Assembly (NCBI GenBank): GCA_017744285.1
Contig: JAGIBP010000018.1
Span: 1-61,727, forward strand
Direction of reading: 5' to 3'
DNA from: Variovorax sp.
Lineage (GTDB): Bacteria > Pseudomonadota > Gammaproteobacteria > Burkholderiales > Burkholderiaceae_C
Length of the DNA stretch: 61,727 nt
The position numbers and the translations under genes were made by a program. Shown in pieces: positions 18,174-26,946 of the stretch. The notes below the pieces were generated by a model, which saw only the letters and a program-made list of their open reading frames with translations, did not search any database and was not told the DNA's origin. The first letter of the stretch is position 1; each line of letters starts with the position of its first letter.

Positions 18174-18327
18174 GGGTCTGATTTTGCTTGAAGCCCTCGC
18201 GGCGGGCGTCGTGTTCATCCTCATCATCTGGTGGACTATGTTCTCGGGACGCAAGCGCGGCGAGCTGCCCGACGAACCCGGCACCGACGACACGCCCGCG
18301 TCCCGCGATGCCCCCCGGCGCGACTGA
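18172..18327 (+). CDS. 51-residue single-helix membrane protein
   Basis: A small frame beginning MGLILLEALAAGVVFILI, continuing WWTMFSGRKRG and ending in a Pro/Asp-rich tail. One transmembrane helix (about 2-22) with a positively charged inner flank is predicted. A TGGAGT Shine-Dalgarno site lies about 10 bases before the ATG. The start codon shares CATG with the mltA start on the other strand, so any promoter must lie inside mltA. I believe similar small proteins occur next to mltA in related genomes (memory, not checked). Function unknown. Confidence 0.6.
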   Translation: MGLILLEALAAGVVFILIIWWTMFSGRKRGELPDEPGTDDTPASRDAPRRD

Positions 18328-18530
18328 CGCGCCTGTGGTTCGATGCCGCATCACGATGTCGGAAGACGCCTTTCGCGCTACTTTTTCAATAGCAAGACGG
18401 CGAGGTCCGCTGCGGTCTGCAGCCGATGCCCCTGCAAAACTGTTACGCACCGAAACCTCGATCGCAGCTCGAACGCCGGGCATGATTCGGATAATCGATG
18501 CGCTCTTTGTTCATCCTTGAAAGGACTCCA

Positions 18531-19190
18531 ATGAAAAAAATCGTACTTGCCAGTTGCGCCGCCGCGTACGTCCTCGCGGGCTGCGCCGACATGAGCGAAT
18601 CGCAGAAGAGCACGGCGACCACCACGGGCATCGGCGCCGGCGTCGGCGCGCTCGCCGGCGCGGCCATCGGCTCCGCCACAGGCGGCCGGGCCGGCACCGG
18701 CGCGGCCGTGGGTGCGCTGGCCGGCGCCGCAGGCGGCTACCTGTGGTCGCAGCGCATGGAGAACCAGAAGCGCCAGATGGAAGCCGCGACGCGCGGCACC
18801 GGCGTGGCGGTGACGCAGACCTCGAACAACGAGCTCAAGCTCGCGATCCCGAGCGACATCTCCTTCGACGTGGGACGCTCGGTGATCAAGCCGAACTTCT
18901 CGCCGATCCTCGACCAGTTCGCGCAGGGCCTGCGCAACAACCCGAACGCCGAAGTCCGCATCGTCGGCCACACCGACAGCACCGGCACCGATGCCATCAA
19001 CGATCCGCTGTCGATCCAGCGCGCCGCGGCGACGCGCGACTACCTGGTGGCGCGCGGCGTCTCGCCCGCCGCCTTCAAGATCGACGGGCGCGGCTCGCGC
19101 GAGCCGATCGCCGACAACAACACGCCCGCAGGACGCGCGCAGAATCGCCGCGTCGAGATCTTCGTGGGCGAACGCCCCGCGCAGGGCTGA
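18531..19190 (+). CDS. OmpA-family lipoprotein with glycine zipper
   Basis: A 219-residue protein from ATG 18531, which has an AAGGA site. The signal MKKIVLASCAAAYVLAGC ends in a lipobox (Cys18). Residues about 30-80 are a glycine-zipper (GIGAGVGALAGAAIGSATGG) like those of YMGG/17-kDa antigen proteins, and residues about 100-215 are the OmpA peptidoglycan-binding domain (VRIVGHTDSTG, LSIQRAAATRDYLVARGV, GRAQNRRVEIFV). It resembles YiaD and anchors the outer membrane to murein. It is convergent with the response regulator with only 3 bases between stops. Confidence 0.9.
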   Translation: MKKIVLASCAAAYVLAGCADMSESQKSTATTTGIGAGVGALAGAAIGSATGGRAGTGAAVGALAGAAGGYLWSQRMENQKRQMEAATRGTGVAVTQTSNNELKLAIPSDISFDVGRSVIKPNFSPILDQFAQGLRNNPNAEVRIVGHTDSTGTDAINDPLSIQRAAATRDYLVARGVSPAAFKIDGRGSREPIADNNTPAGRAQNRRVEIFVGERPAQG

Positions 19191-19193
19191 GGC

Positions 19194-19820
19194 TCAGATC
19201 CCTCGCAGCAGGTTGGCCAGCTCGACGGCCGACTTGACTTCCATCTTCTCGAACACGCGCGCGCGGTGGACCTCCACCGTGCGCACGCTGATCGAGAGCT
19301 GATCCGCGATCAGCTTGTTGGGCAGGCCCTCGATCACGCAGTGCATCACGTCGCGCTCGCGATCGGTGAGCTCGTCGATGCGTCGCTTCAGCAAGAGGCG
19401 CGTGCGCCGCGCCTCGATGGCGCGCAGCGAGACCCCGAGCGCATGCTCGATGCGATCGACCAGCGCGTTGTCCGAGAACGGCTTCTCGCAGAAGTCGAAG
19501 GCGCCGCGCTTGACCGCGTCCACCGCCGTCGGCACGTCGGCATGGCCGGTCAGGAAGATCACCGGCAGCGTCTCCAGCATCCCGCGCTCGGCGAGGCGGT
19601 CGAACAGCACCAGGCCGCTGGTGCCGGGCATGCGCACGTCCAGCAGCAGGCAATGAGGCTGGTCGCGCAGCGGCTCCTCGACGAGTCGCGCCTCGAAGGC
19701 TTCGGCGCTGGGAAAGCTTTCGCTCGCGAGGCGGCGCGAACGCAGCAGCCAGGCCAGTGCCTCGCGCACGCTCGCGTCGTCGTCGACGATGAAGATCAGG
19801 GCATCGATGAGGGGTTGCAT
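19194..19820 (-). CDS. FixJ/DctR-type response regulator
   Basis: A 208-residue two-domain regulator. The receiver domain shows the acidic pair Asp13-Asp14, phospho-acceptor Asp61 (LLLDVRMPGTSG), Thr91 and Lys113 (EKPF). A LuxR-type helix-turn-helix follows at about 150-205 (LTDRERDVMHCVIEGLPNK, SVRTVEVHRARVFEKM). Such proteins activate sigma70 promoters once phosphorylated. The gene lies 37 bases downstream of the PAS histidine kinase gene on the same strand, its obvious partner. The target genes are not evident here. Confidence 0.9.
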   Translation of the reverse strand: MQPLIDALIFIVDDDASVREALAWLLRSRRLASESFPSAEAFEARLVEEPLRDQPHCLLLDVRMPGTSGLVLFDRLAERGMLETLPVIFLTGHADVPTAVDAVKRGAFDFCEKPFSDNALVDRIEHALGVSLRAIEARRTRLLLKRRIDELTDRERDVMHCVIEGLPNKLIADQLSISVRTVEVHRARVFEKMEVKSAVELANLLRGI

Positions 19821-19857
19821 ATGTCCGAGGAGCGCCGAAGGCGCATGGGGGAGAGCG

Positions 19858-21945
19858 TCATTTCACCGGGAGCGTGAAGCGGAAGACCGTGCCGCACGGC
19901 GCCTGCGGCTCGAAGATCATGACACCGCCGTGCTGCTCGACCACGGTGCGGCACAGGCTCAGGCCCAGGCCCATGCCGTCCGACCGCGTGGTGAAGAAGG
20001 GGGTGAACAGGCGCGCGGCCACTTCGTCGCTGATGCCGGGGCCCACGTCGGCCACGGAGAATTCGAGCCAGCGCCGCGCATCGGCGCCCGAGCCGGGCTC
20101 GACGGCGCGGCCGAAACCGCCCGCGCGAACCACCTGGATGCGCAGCACGCGCTCGGTCAGCTCGGGCAGGTCCATGGCCTGCATGCCGTTGCGCGCGAGG
20201 TTCAGAAGCACCTGCTCGACCAGCGTGCGGTCGCAGTACACCGGCGGCAGGCGATCGTCGAACAGGAGCTCGACCTGCACGTCGAGCTTGCGCGCCTGCA
20301 GGCGCACCAGCGGCAGCACGGCATCGATCAGCGCCTGCGGCGCGACCGCTTCGCGCGTGCGGTCGCGCCGCCGCACGAAGTCGTGCACGCTGCGGATGAC
20401 CTGCCCCGCGCGATCGGCCTGCTCCGCGATGCGGCGCACCGCCATCGTCACGTCGTCCAGGTCGTGGCCGCGCGGCTGGCCCTCGGCGTGCAGCAGGTTC
20501 AGCGAACCGGTCGCATAGCTGGCGATCGCCGCGAGCGGTTGCGTGAGCTCGTGGCTCAGCAGCGACGCCATCTCGCCGACGGTGGCCAGACGCGCGCTGG
20601 CCTGCAGGCGCTCCTGGCTCGCGCGCGAGAGTTCCTCGATGCGGCGCTGCTCGCTGATGTCGATGAACGCGCTCATCCAGCCGGTCTGCGAGCCCTGGGC
20701 GTTGATGAGCGGCGCCTCGAAGATCAGCACCGGAAACCGCGTGCCGTCCTTGCGCATGAAGACCGATTCGAAGCCCTCGCGCGGCGGCACCGCGCCGGCC
20801 ATGCGCACGGCCTGGCGGCGCTGGTACTCGTGCGCGAGCTCGGTCGGCCAGTAGGGCGCCTCGCGGTCGCTGTTCATGAGCTCCTCGGCCGTGAAGCCGA
20901 CCATCTCGCAGAACGCCGGATTCACGTAGGTGATGCGGCCCTGGAGGTCGCGCGCGCGCAGGCCCGTGATGACCGAGTCCTCCATGGCCTTGCGGAACGC
21001 GAGCGCATCGGCGAGGTCGTGCTCGGCGCGCAGGCGCCGCCGCGTATCGCGCGCCAGCAGCACGAGCACCGACACGAGCGCGATCGAGATCGCGGTAACG
21101 AGCGCGGTGAGCACGTTCGGGAAGAGGTCCGGCACGCCGCGCCAGCCGTCCACGCGCAGCATCACGGGCGCGCCCGGCAGGTCGATCAGTTGCTGCGCGG
21201 TGAACACGCGCGTGCCCACGCGGCGCTGCGCTCCGATCGCCGCCAGCCGCGTGCCGTCGATCTCGGTGAAGGCGACTTCCTGGCCGCGGCTGAGCATCGG
21301 CGCGACGAGTTCGGTCAGCGTGTCGCGCAGCGAGTAGGAGGCCACGAGATAGCCGCCGCCCTCCACCGGCAGGCACATCTCCATCACCTCGAGTCCGCTG
21401 CCCTGCGCGATGGGCACGTAGTGGCTCGGCGAGAACGCAGGCGCGCCCAGCTTGCGCGCGGTGACGCAGGCCAGGGCCACGTCGGCCTGGCTCTCGGCGC
21501 GCCGGAAGTCGTCGAAGATGTGGCGGCGATAGGGCGTGTCGACGGCGGCCACCAGCCGCATGGAAGGGTCGAGCCATTCGAGCCGCAGCCATTCGCGGTG
21601 CTCGCGCAGAAGCGCCGCCGCGTTGGTTTCCCACAGTTCGATGTCGGCGCCGGCGGCCAGCGAGGCGCGCAGGGTCTGCGAGTTGCGCTGCAGGCCGCTG
21701 CGCAGGTCGGACACCGCATCGGCCGTGTCGCGGTCCAGCGCCGTCTGGGTCTGCTCGACCTCGTGGCGTCCGGCGAGCCAGACCACGGTCACGAGCAGGG
21801 CCAGCACCAGCATCGCCAGCAGCACCCACAGGAACCAGCGCCGCCACACGGAGCGCAGGAAGCGCAGCCGCGCGAAGGCGGGCCGAAGCGCGCGGGTGAC
21901 GGGCAGGGTGGGCGTGGACACGGGCGTCGAATTCAAAGGACGCAA
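19858..21945 (-). CDS. PAS-domain sensor histidine kinase, FixL-like
   Basis: About 695 residues. Two membrane helices (about 36-58 and 280-300) flank a periplasmic sensor region of some 220 residues; a PAS domain (about 330-440) is followed by a HisKA-like phospho-acceptor in LLSHELTQPLAAIASYA (His near 463) and the HATPase domain (LLNLARNGMQAM, VADVGPGISDE, GMGLGLSLCRTVVEQHGG). No ATG fits: the frame can start at TTG 21945, TTG 21936 or GTG 21921, and the first two overlap the amidase gene. It probably signals to the regulator just downstream. The periplasmic domain type suggests a small-molecule sensor (inference). Confidence 0.88.
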   Translation of the reverse strand: MRPLNSTPVSTPTLPVTRALRPAFARLRFLRSVWRRWFLWVLLAMLVLALLVTVVWLAGRHEVEQTQTALDRDTADAVSDLRSGLQRNSQTLRASLAAGADIELWETNAAALLREHREWLRLEWLDPSMRLVAAVDTPYRRHIFDDFRRAESQADVALACVTARKLGAPAFSPSHYVPIAQGSGLEVMEMCLPVEGGGYLVASYSLRDTLTELVAPMLSRGQEVAFTEIDGTRLAAIGAQRRVGTRVFTAQQLIDLPGAPVMLRVDGWRGVPDLFPNVLTALVTAISIALVSVLVLLARDTRRRLRAEHDLADALAFRKAMEDSVITGLRARDLQGRITYVNPAFCEMVGFTAEELMNSDREAPYWPTELAHEYQRRQAVRMAGAVPPREGFESVFMRKDGTRFPVLIFEAPLINAQGSQTGWMSAFIDISEQRRIEELSRASQERLQASARLATVGEMASLLSHELTQPLAAIASYATGSLNLLHAEGQPRGHDLDDVTMAVRRIAEQADRAGQVIRSVHDFVRRRDRTREAVAPQALIDAVLPLVRLQARKLDVQVELLFDDRLPPVYCDRTLVEQVLLNLARNGMQAMDLPELTERVLRIQVVRAGGFGRAVEPGSGADARRWLEFSVADVGPGISDEVAARLFTPFFTTRSDGMGLGLSLCRTVVEQHGGVMIFEPQAPCGTVFRFTLPVK

Positions 21946-22748
21946 TGGGAAAGCGCGGGCAGTTGGGCACGCGCGCGATCGAGCTGCTGCGCATCGATAT
22001 CGAACAGCACCACGGCTTCCTCGGCGGCGCGCTGCGCGACGACCGTGCCCCAGGGATCGACGACCATCGACTGGCCCCAGGTCTGCCGCCCGTTCTCGTG
22101 CGTGCCGCCCTGCGCGGGCGCCACGACCCAGGCCAGGTTCTCGATCGCGCGGGCGCGCAGCAGCACTTCCCAGTGGGCGGCGCCAGTGGTGCGCGTGAAG
22201 GCGCTGGGCACCAGAAGCAGCTCGGCGCCGTCGCGCGCCAGCGCCCGGTAGAGCTCGGGAAAGCGCAGGTCATAGCAGACGCTGAGCCCCACGCGCCAGC
22301 GGTGGCCGTCGCGCGAGGGCAGCGCGAAGCACACGGGCTGCCCCCCGGGCGCGATCACGCGGCGCTCGTCGTAGCGCTCGCGCCCGTTGTCGAAATAGAA
22401 GAGATGGATCTTGTCGTAGCGCGCCACGCAGGCGCCGTCGGGCGCGTAGACCAGGGAGCTGTTGAACACGTGGGTGTCGTCTTCGGTTTCGAGCGGCAGC
22501 GTGCCGCCGACGATCCACATGCCGAACTCGCGCGCGGCGTCGGCCAGGAAGCTCTGCACCGTGCCCGCGCCCGCGGTTTCGCGCAGGCCGAGCTTGTCGG
22601 TGTCGCGCGCGCCCATCATGCAGAAGTATTCGGGCAGCACGGCGAGCTCGGCGCCTTGCGCCGCGGCCTCGGCGAGCAGCGCGTGGGCGCGCGCGAGGTT
22701 GGCCTCGCGTTCGATGGCCGACACCATCTGGATTGCAGCGACTTTCAT
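21933..22748 (-). CDS. Carbon-nitrogen hydrolase, probable deaminated glutathione amidase
   Basis: A 271-residue nitrilase-superfamily protein from ATG 22748 (MKVAAIQMVS). The catalytic triad is complete: Glu40 (AVLPEYFCMMG), Lys113 (YDKIHLFYFD) and Cys158 (LSVCYDLRFPELYR). The sequence style is that of Nit1/YbeM enzymes that hydrolyse deaminated glutathione, a metabolite-repair reaction, but omega-amidase activity cannot be excluded. It follows yhdP after 24 bases and overlaps the kinase gene at its end. Confidence 0.87.
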   Translation of the reverse strand: MKVAAIQMVSAIEREANLARAHALLAEAAAQGAELAVLPEYFCMMGARDTDKLGLRETAGAGTVQSFLADAAREFGMWIVGGTLPLETEDDTHVFNSSLVYAPDGACVARYDKIHLFYFDNGRERYDERRVIAPGGQPVCFALPSRDGHRWRVGLSVCYDLRFPELYRALARDGAELLLVPSAFTRTTGAAHWEVLLRARAIENLAWVVAPAQGGTHENGRQTWGQSMVVDPWGTVVAQRAAEEAVVLFDIDAQQLDRARAQLPALSHCVL

Positions 22749-22772
22749 GGGCGATGACTCCTTCACTCTCTC

Positions 22773-25700
22773 TCAGCGCGGCGCGGGCGCGGCGGGCGAA
22801 CCGGCCGCTTCCGAGGCCACGCGGCGCGGCACCCGCGTGATCCGCGGATCGGTCCACGTGCCTTCGATCCTGAACTCCTGCGTGGCCGCCGCGACCAGCG
22901 GGCGACTCAGCACCATCTGCGCGAGGAAGGCGCCCAGGCCGATGGCCGGATTGATCGCGGTGGCCACCAGCGCCGCCGTGCCGGCATTGATCTCGGGCAC
23001 CACGACCACGCGCAGGTTCTGCGTCTCGCGCGCGAGGTCGGCGGAGCCGTCCATCAGCACGGCCGCGTTGACGCCCTTCATCTGCAGGTTGTTGGTGGAG
23101 GCCACACCCTGGTCGATTTTCACGTCGCCGCGCACGAAGTCGAAGGAGAAGCCTTCGCTGAACACGTCGCGGAAGTCGAGCGTGAGCCGCCGCGGCAGGG
23201 CCTGCAGGCTCAGCACGCCGAGCAGCTTCGCGATGCCCGGGTCGGCCTTGAGGAACTGTCCCGATTCGACATTGACCTGCAACTGGCCGCCCAGGCTCGG
23301 GTAGTCGAGCGAGAACGGCGATCCGTTCCAGCTCACCTCGCCCTCGAGGCGGCCCCGGCCGCGCCGGACCACGTCCTTCATGCCGAAGCGCCCGAGCAGC
23401 GCGCCGGCGTCGGCGATGTCGAGCTTGAAATCCATCTGCGTGCGGCGCGCGTTCGCGGCCGCGCCAGCCACGCCCGCCCAGCTGCCCTGCGCGCTGAAGG
23501 TGGCGTCGGGGTTCACGAGCGCCAGGCGGTTGAGGCGCCATTCCCGGCCCGCGCCGCCGCGGTTGACCGCGTCGATCTCGGCCCGGCCGAGCCGGTGTCC
23601 GAAGAGCTCGAAGTCGTCGACGACGACGTCGAGCGCCGGCAGCGTGCCGGGCTGCTCGTCGAGGAGCGACTCCACGGCCGTGGCTTCGCTGCGCGCGATC
23701 TTGAGCCGGGCCAGCCGTGCGTACAGCCGCCCGGCCTGCGAATGGCGGTATTCGGCGTAGCCGCTGAGCTCGGCCGCATCGATGTTGGCGCGCCAGAGGG
23801 CGCCTTCGCGCGTGCCGCCGAGCACCACGTTGTGAAGCGTGCGGCCGCCGAAGACCAGCTCCTGCGCGCGCAGCGCGATGAGCGTGGGCAGGAAGGACGA
23901 CGCGTCGTCCGTGCCGTCGCCGCCCGCCGCGTCGGCGGATCCGCCGCTCGCCTGCCCGAGCAGCGACTGCCAGGCCGCGATGTCGAGCCGGTCGAAGCGC
24001 AGATTGGCGAACACGCCGCGGTCGGGCGGATCGGCCGATTCGCCGCTGGCCAGCCCGATCCCGATGCCGCCGCGCAGCACGCGCGCCTCGTCGCCCGAAA
24101 TGTCGCGCACATAGGTGGCCGACGCGGCGCGGCCCAGTTCGAAGGCGATCTGGTCGGTCACCACCGGCTTGGCCGCGCCGCCGCGCTGCTCGCGCGCGAC
24201 GACCTTCTTCTCGATGCGCAGCGGCATCGACTCCTCGGCCCGCTTGGCCAGCGGCGGCGGCAACTGCAGGCCGAGCCCCTGCAGGCTGCTGGTCACCAGG
24301 AACTCGGGCGTGCCGTCGCGCACCGAGAAGTTCGCGCTGTACGTGGTGCCGCCGGACATGCGCTTGGCGAGGTTCGCCGCCCACTCCACGTCGCGCATCG
24401 CGCGCAGGCCGTCGGCGGTGGCGGTGCCCTGCGCGCGGAAGCTCATCTCGGTCGAGTTGCCGAAGCGCCCGCTTCCGTCGATGCGTACCGCGCCGCCGGC
24501 GGCGCGGGCCTGCACGCCGGCAAGGGAGAAGCCCGCTTCGGTGAAGTTGAGGACTCCGCGCGCCTGCGTCAGGGCCGGCGCGCCCGGCGCGAGCTGCAGC
24601 TCGTTGTCCTGGAGCGCCACGCTCGCCTGCACCTTGGACTTGTCGAGCGCCGCGAGCGGCAGTTCCAGGCGCAGCCTGTAGTCGGCGTTGCCGGTGGCCC
24701 GCATGGCCGCCAGCGTCGGCGCCGCCGCGCCGGTGAGCGGCCCGCCGGCCTTGAGCATCTCGCCGACCGGCCCCCGGGCCTGCGCATCGACCTTGAGCAC
24801 CGGGGCGTGGTGCGACATGTCCGCGATCTGCGCTTCGGCCTTCGTCACTTCCACGCCGGGCGCGCCGGCGAGGCGGCCCCGCGCGTTGCGCACCAGCATG
24901 CCCGCGCGCTCGAACACGAGCTCGCCCGACAGCCCGGTCAAGGCGGGCCAGGCCTGCGTGCCGTGCGAGGGCGGCACGTAGGCATAGCTGACATCGGCGA
25001 CGCGGGCAGCGATGCGGAAGTCGCCCTGCTTCGGATCCATGAAGGGCATGTCGTGCAGGTCGCCCCGGACGCGGAATTCCGTGTTGGTCGCGATGCCCTT
25101 GGTCACCGCTTCGCGGACATAGTCGCGCGTGTGCTTGGGGATCACGAGGGGCAGGTAGCGATACACGCGCGTCCCGTCCGCGCGGCTGAGCCGGCCCTGC
25201 AGGTCGAGCACGCCCGGATGGCGGGCACCGCTCTTCGACACCGACGGATCGCTGGTGCGCCACGTCGCACTCGCCTCGCCTTCCGCATCGGCATTGAAGA
25301 ATCGCAGGTTCGACACCTGGAGCTGGACCGCCGGGCCGTCGATCTTCCATTGCAGCTGGGTCGACAGCTGATCGATGGGGATCACCGCCTCCTCGAACAC
25401 GCCCGGAAAGTCGAGCGCGCCGTCAGCGATCGACACCGTGGCGGTGCCGCCGGCCTGCGTCGCCTCGAACTCGATCGTCGCGCCGCGAACGCCGGGCACG
25501 CCGACGGGGACAGGCGGCGGCTCCGTCGCTGCAGATGCTGCTGCGGTGCCGCTCGTCGGCGCAGGAGCGCGAGCGCCGCTGCGCGCCGCCGGTGCGCGTT
25601 CCGGTTCCGGAGCCGGCGGCGCGGCCTCCTCGCCGGGCTGCGACGCGACGCTGAAGCTGCTCATGCGGCCGCGCACCTGGTACTTGTCGGGCGCGCCCGC

Positions 25701-26921
25701 CGCGCCCTGCCAGTTCGCGTCGATGCGCTCCACCAGCCCGCGCAGACCGTAGGCGTCGATGAGCTTGCGCGTCGCATCGCCGATCGGAAGACGGTCGGCG
25801 ATCAGCGCCAGCGCCGCGAGATCGAGACGGTCGGCGCGCATCGCGCCGCGTTCGGGCGTGCGTCCCTGCGCGGGCGCATGCTGCATCCAGATGTTCCCGC
25901 CGGGCCAGCGAATGCCATCGTTGGTCTCGAACTGCAGGTTGGTGGTCGAGAACTCGAACAGGCCCTCGTTCATGTGGCCGGCCAGGCGCCCCGTCACGTC
26001 GCGCAGCACCAGGGGCTGCAGGTCCTTGGCCAGCGAGGCATCGACGCGCTTGAGCGCCAGGTCGGCGACGGCGCCGGTGAACTGGCCATCGTTGACATCG
26101 ACCCAGAGCCTCAGGCCGCCGCTGCCTTCGCGGATGCGCGCGTCGAGGTCCACGTATCGCCCAAGCCGGGTCACGTCGATGTGGGGCAGGTTCGCGAAGA
26201 GCTGGCCGTCCCAGCTCTTCCAGTTGCCGCTGCGCACGGACAGCAGCGGCTGGCGGAAATCGCCGAGCAGCGTGAAGCGCTCGCCCCATCCGGCGGGCGG
26301 CGTCGCGTCGACGCGCATGGCGTGCCGGCGTCCGCCGTTGCGCGCCACGAATTGCACGTCGGTCAAGAGAAGCGGATCGGTCTGGCGGCCTTCGTCGATC
26401 CAGCGCACGGTGCCGCCCTGGACGACGACCTCGCGCTGCGCGAAGAACCAGTCGGCGCCGTTGCCGCCGCCGCTGGTCTCGGTGGGCATCTCCAGGCCCG
26501 CGATGTGGAGCTTGCCCTCGGCGTCGCGCCGCACGTCCACCTGCGGCCGCTCGATATGGAGCTGCTCGAAGCTCAGGTTCCACAGCGATCGCGGCGAGAC
26601 GCTGGCCACGACCCGCATCAGCCGCAGGGCCTCCTGCCGGCGGTTGTCCTCGAGGACCACGTCGCGCAGCTCGACCGTGGGAAAGAAGCTGCCCGATCGC
26701 GCCTCGATGGAGCCGATGCGCACCGGCACCCCGATGGCGCGTGTGGCCTGTGCCTCCAGCGCGCCACGGTAGTTGCCGATTCGCGGCACAATCCAGACGT
26801 GTAGGACAACGACTGACAGCGCCAGCAGCAGCCATGTACCGACGAGCAGACCCAGCAGCCAGCGCGCCGCCACAGCGGTGACCTTGAGCAGACGTGAAGG
26901 GGAAGACGTCGTGTCGTTCAT
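22773..26921 (-). CDS. yhdP: YhdP family AsmA-like protein (TIGR02099)
   Basis: A 1382-residue protein from ATG 26921. An N-terminal signal anchor (about 14-40, LLGLLVGTWLLLALSVVVLHV) precedes a very long periplasmic part made of repeated beta-rich AsmA/DUF3971 modules, with a low-complexity Ala/Pro linker at about 435-480 and the AsmA-like C-terminus (FDFVRGDVKIDQGVASTNNL onward) ending in a second hydrophobic stretch. This bridge-like family is implicated in moving phospholipids to the outer membrane. It is divergent from glnE with only 25 bases between start codons. Confidence 0.9.
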   Translation of the reverse strand: MNDTTSSPSRLLKVTAVAARWLLGLLVGTWLLLALSVVVLHVWIVPRIGNYRGALEAQATRAIGVPVRIGSIEARSGSFFPTVELRDVVLEDNRRQEALRLMRVVASVSPRSLWNLSFEQLHIERPQVDVRRDAEGKLHIAGLEMPTETSGGGNGADWFFAQREVVVQGGTVRWIDEGRQTDPLLLTDVQFVARNGGRRHAMRVDATPPAGWGERFTLLGDFRQPLLSVRSGNWKSWDGQLFANLPHIDVTRLGRYVDLDARIREGSGGLRLWVDVNDGQFTGAVADLALKRVDASLAKDLQPLVLRDVTGRLAGHMNEGLFEFSTTNLQFETNDGIRWPGGNIWMQHAPAQGRTPERGAMRADRLDLAALALIADRLPIGDATRKLIDAYGLRGLVERIDANWQGAAGAPDKYQVRGRMSSFSVASQPGEEAAPPAPEPERAPAARSGARAPAPTSGTAAASAATEPPPVPVGVPGVRGATIEFEATQAGGTATVSIADGALDFPGVFEEAVIPIDQLSTQLQWKIDGPAVQLQVSNLRFFNADAEGEASATWRTSDPSVSKSGARHPGVLDLQGRLSRADGTRVYRYLPLVIPKHTRDYVREAVTKGIATNTEFRVRGDLHDMPFMDPKQGDFRIAARVADVSYAYVPPSHGTQAWPALTGLSGELVFERAGMLVRNARGRLAGAPGVEVTKAEAQIADMSHHAPVLKVDAQARGPVGEMLKAGGPLTGAAAPTLAAMRATGNADYRLRLELPLAALDKSKVQASVALQDNELQLAPGAPALTQARGVLNFTEAGFSLAGVQARAAGGAVRIDGSGRFGNSTEMSFRAQGTATADGLRAMRDVEWAANLAKRMSGGTTYSANFSVRDGTPEFLVTSSLQGLGLQLPPPLAKRAEESMPLRIEKKVVAREQRGGAAKPVVTDQIAFELGRAASATYVRDISGDEARVLRGGIGIGLASGESADPPDRGVFANLRFDRLDIAAWQSLLGQASGGSADAAGGDGTDDASSFLPTLIALRAQELVFGGRTLHNVVLGGTREGALWRANIDAAELSGYAEYRHSQAGRLYARLARLKIARSEATAVESLLDEQPGTLPALDVVVDDFELFGHRLGRAEIDAVNRGGAGREWRLNRLALVNPDATFSAQGSWAGVAGAAANARRTQMDFKLDIADAGALLGRFGMKDVVRRGRGRLEGEVSWNGSPFSLDYPSLGGQLQVNVESGQFLKADPGIAKLLGVLSLQALPRRLTLDFRDVFSEGFSFDFVRGDVKIDQGVASTNNLQMKGVNAAVLMDGSADLARETQNLRVVVVPEINAGTAALVATAINPAIGLGAFLAQMVLSRPLVAAATQEFRIEGTWTDPRITRVPRRVASEAAGSPAAPAPR

Positions 26922-26946
26922 TGAGGATCGCGCTGTGCCGGGAATT

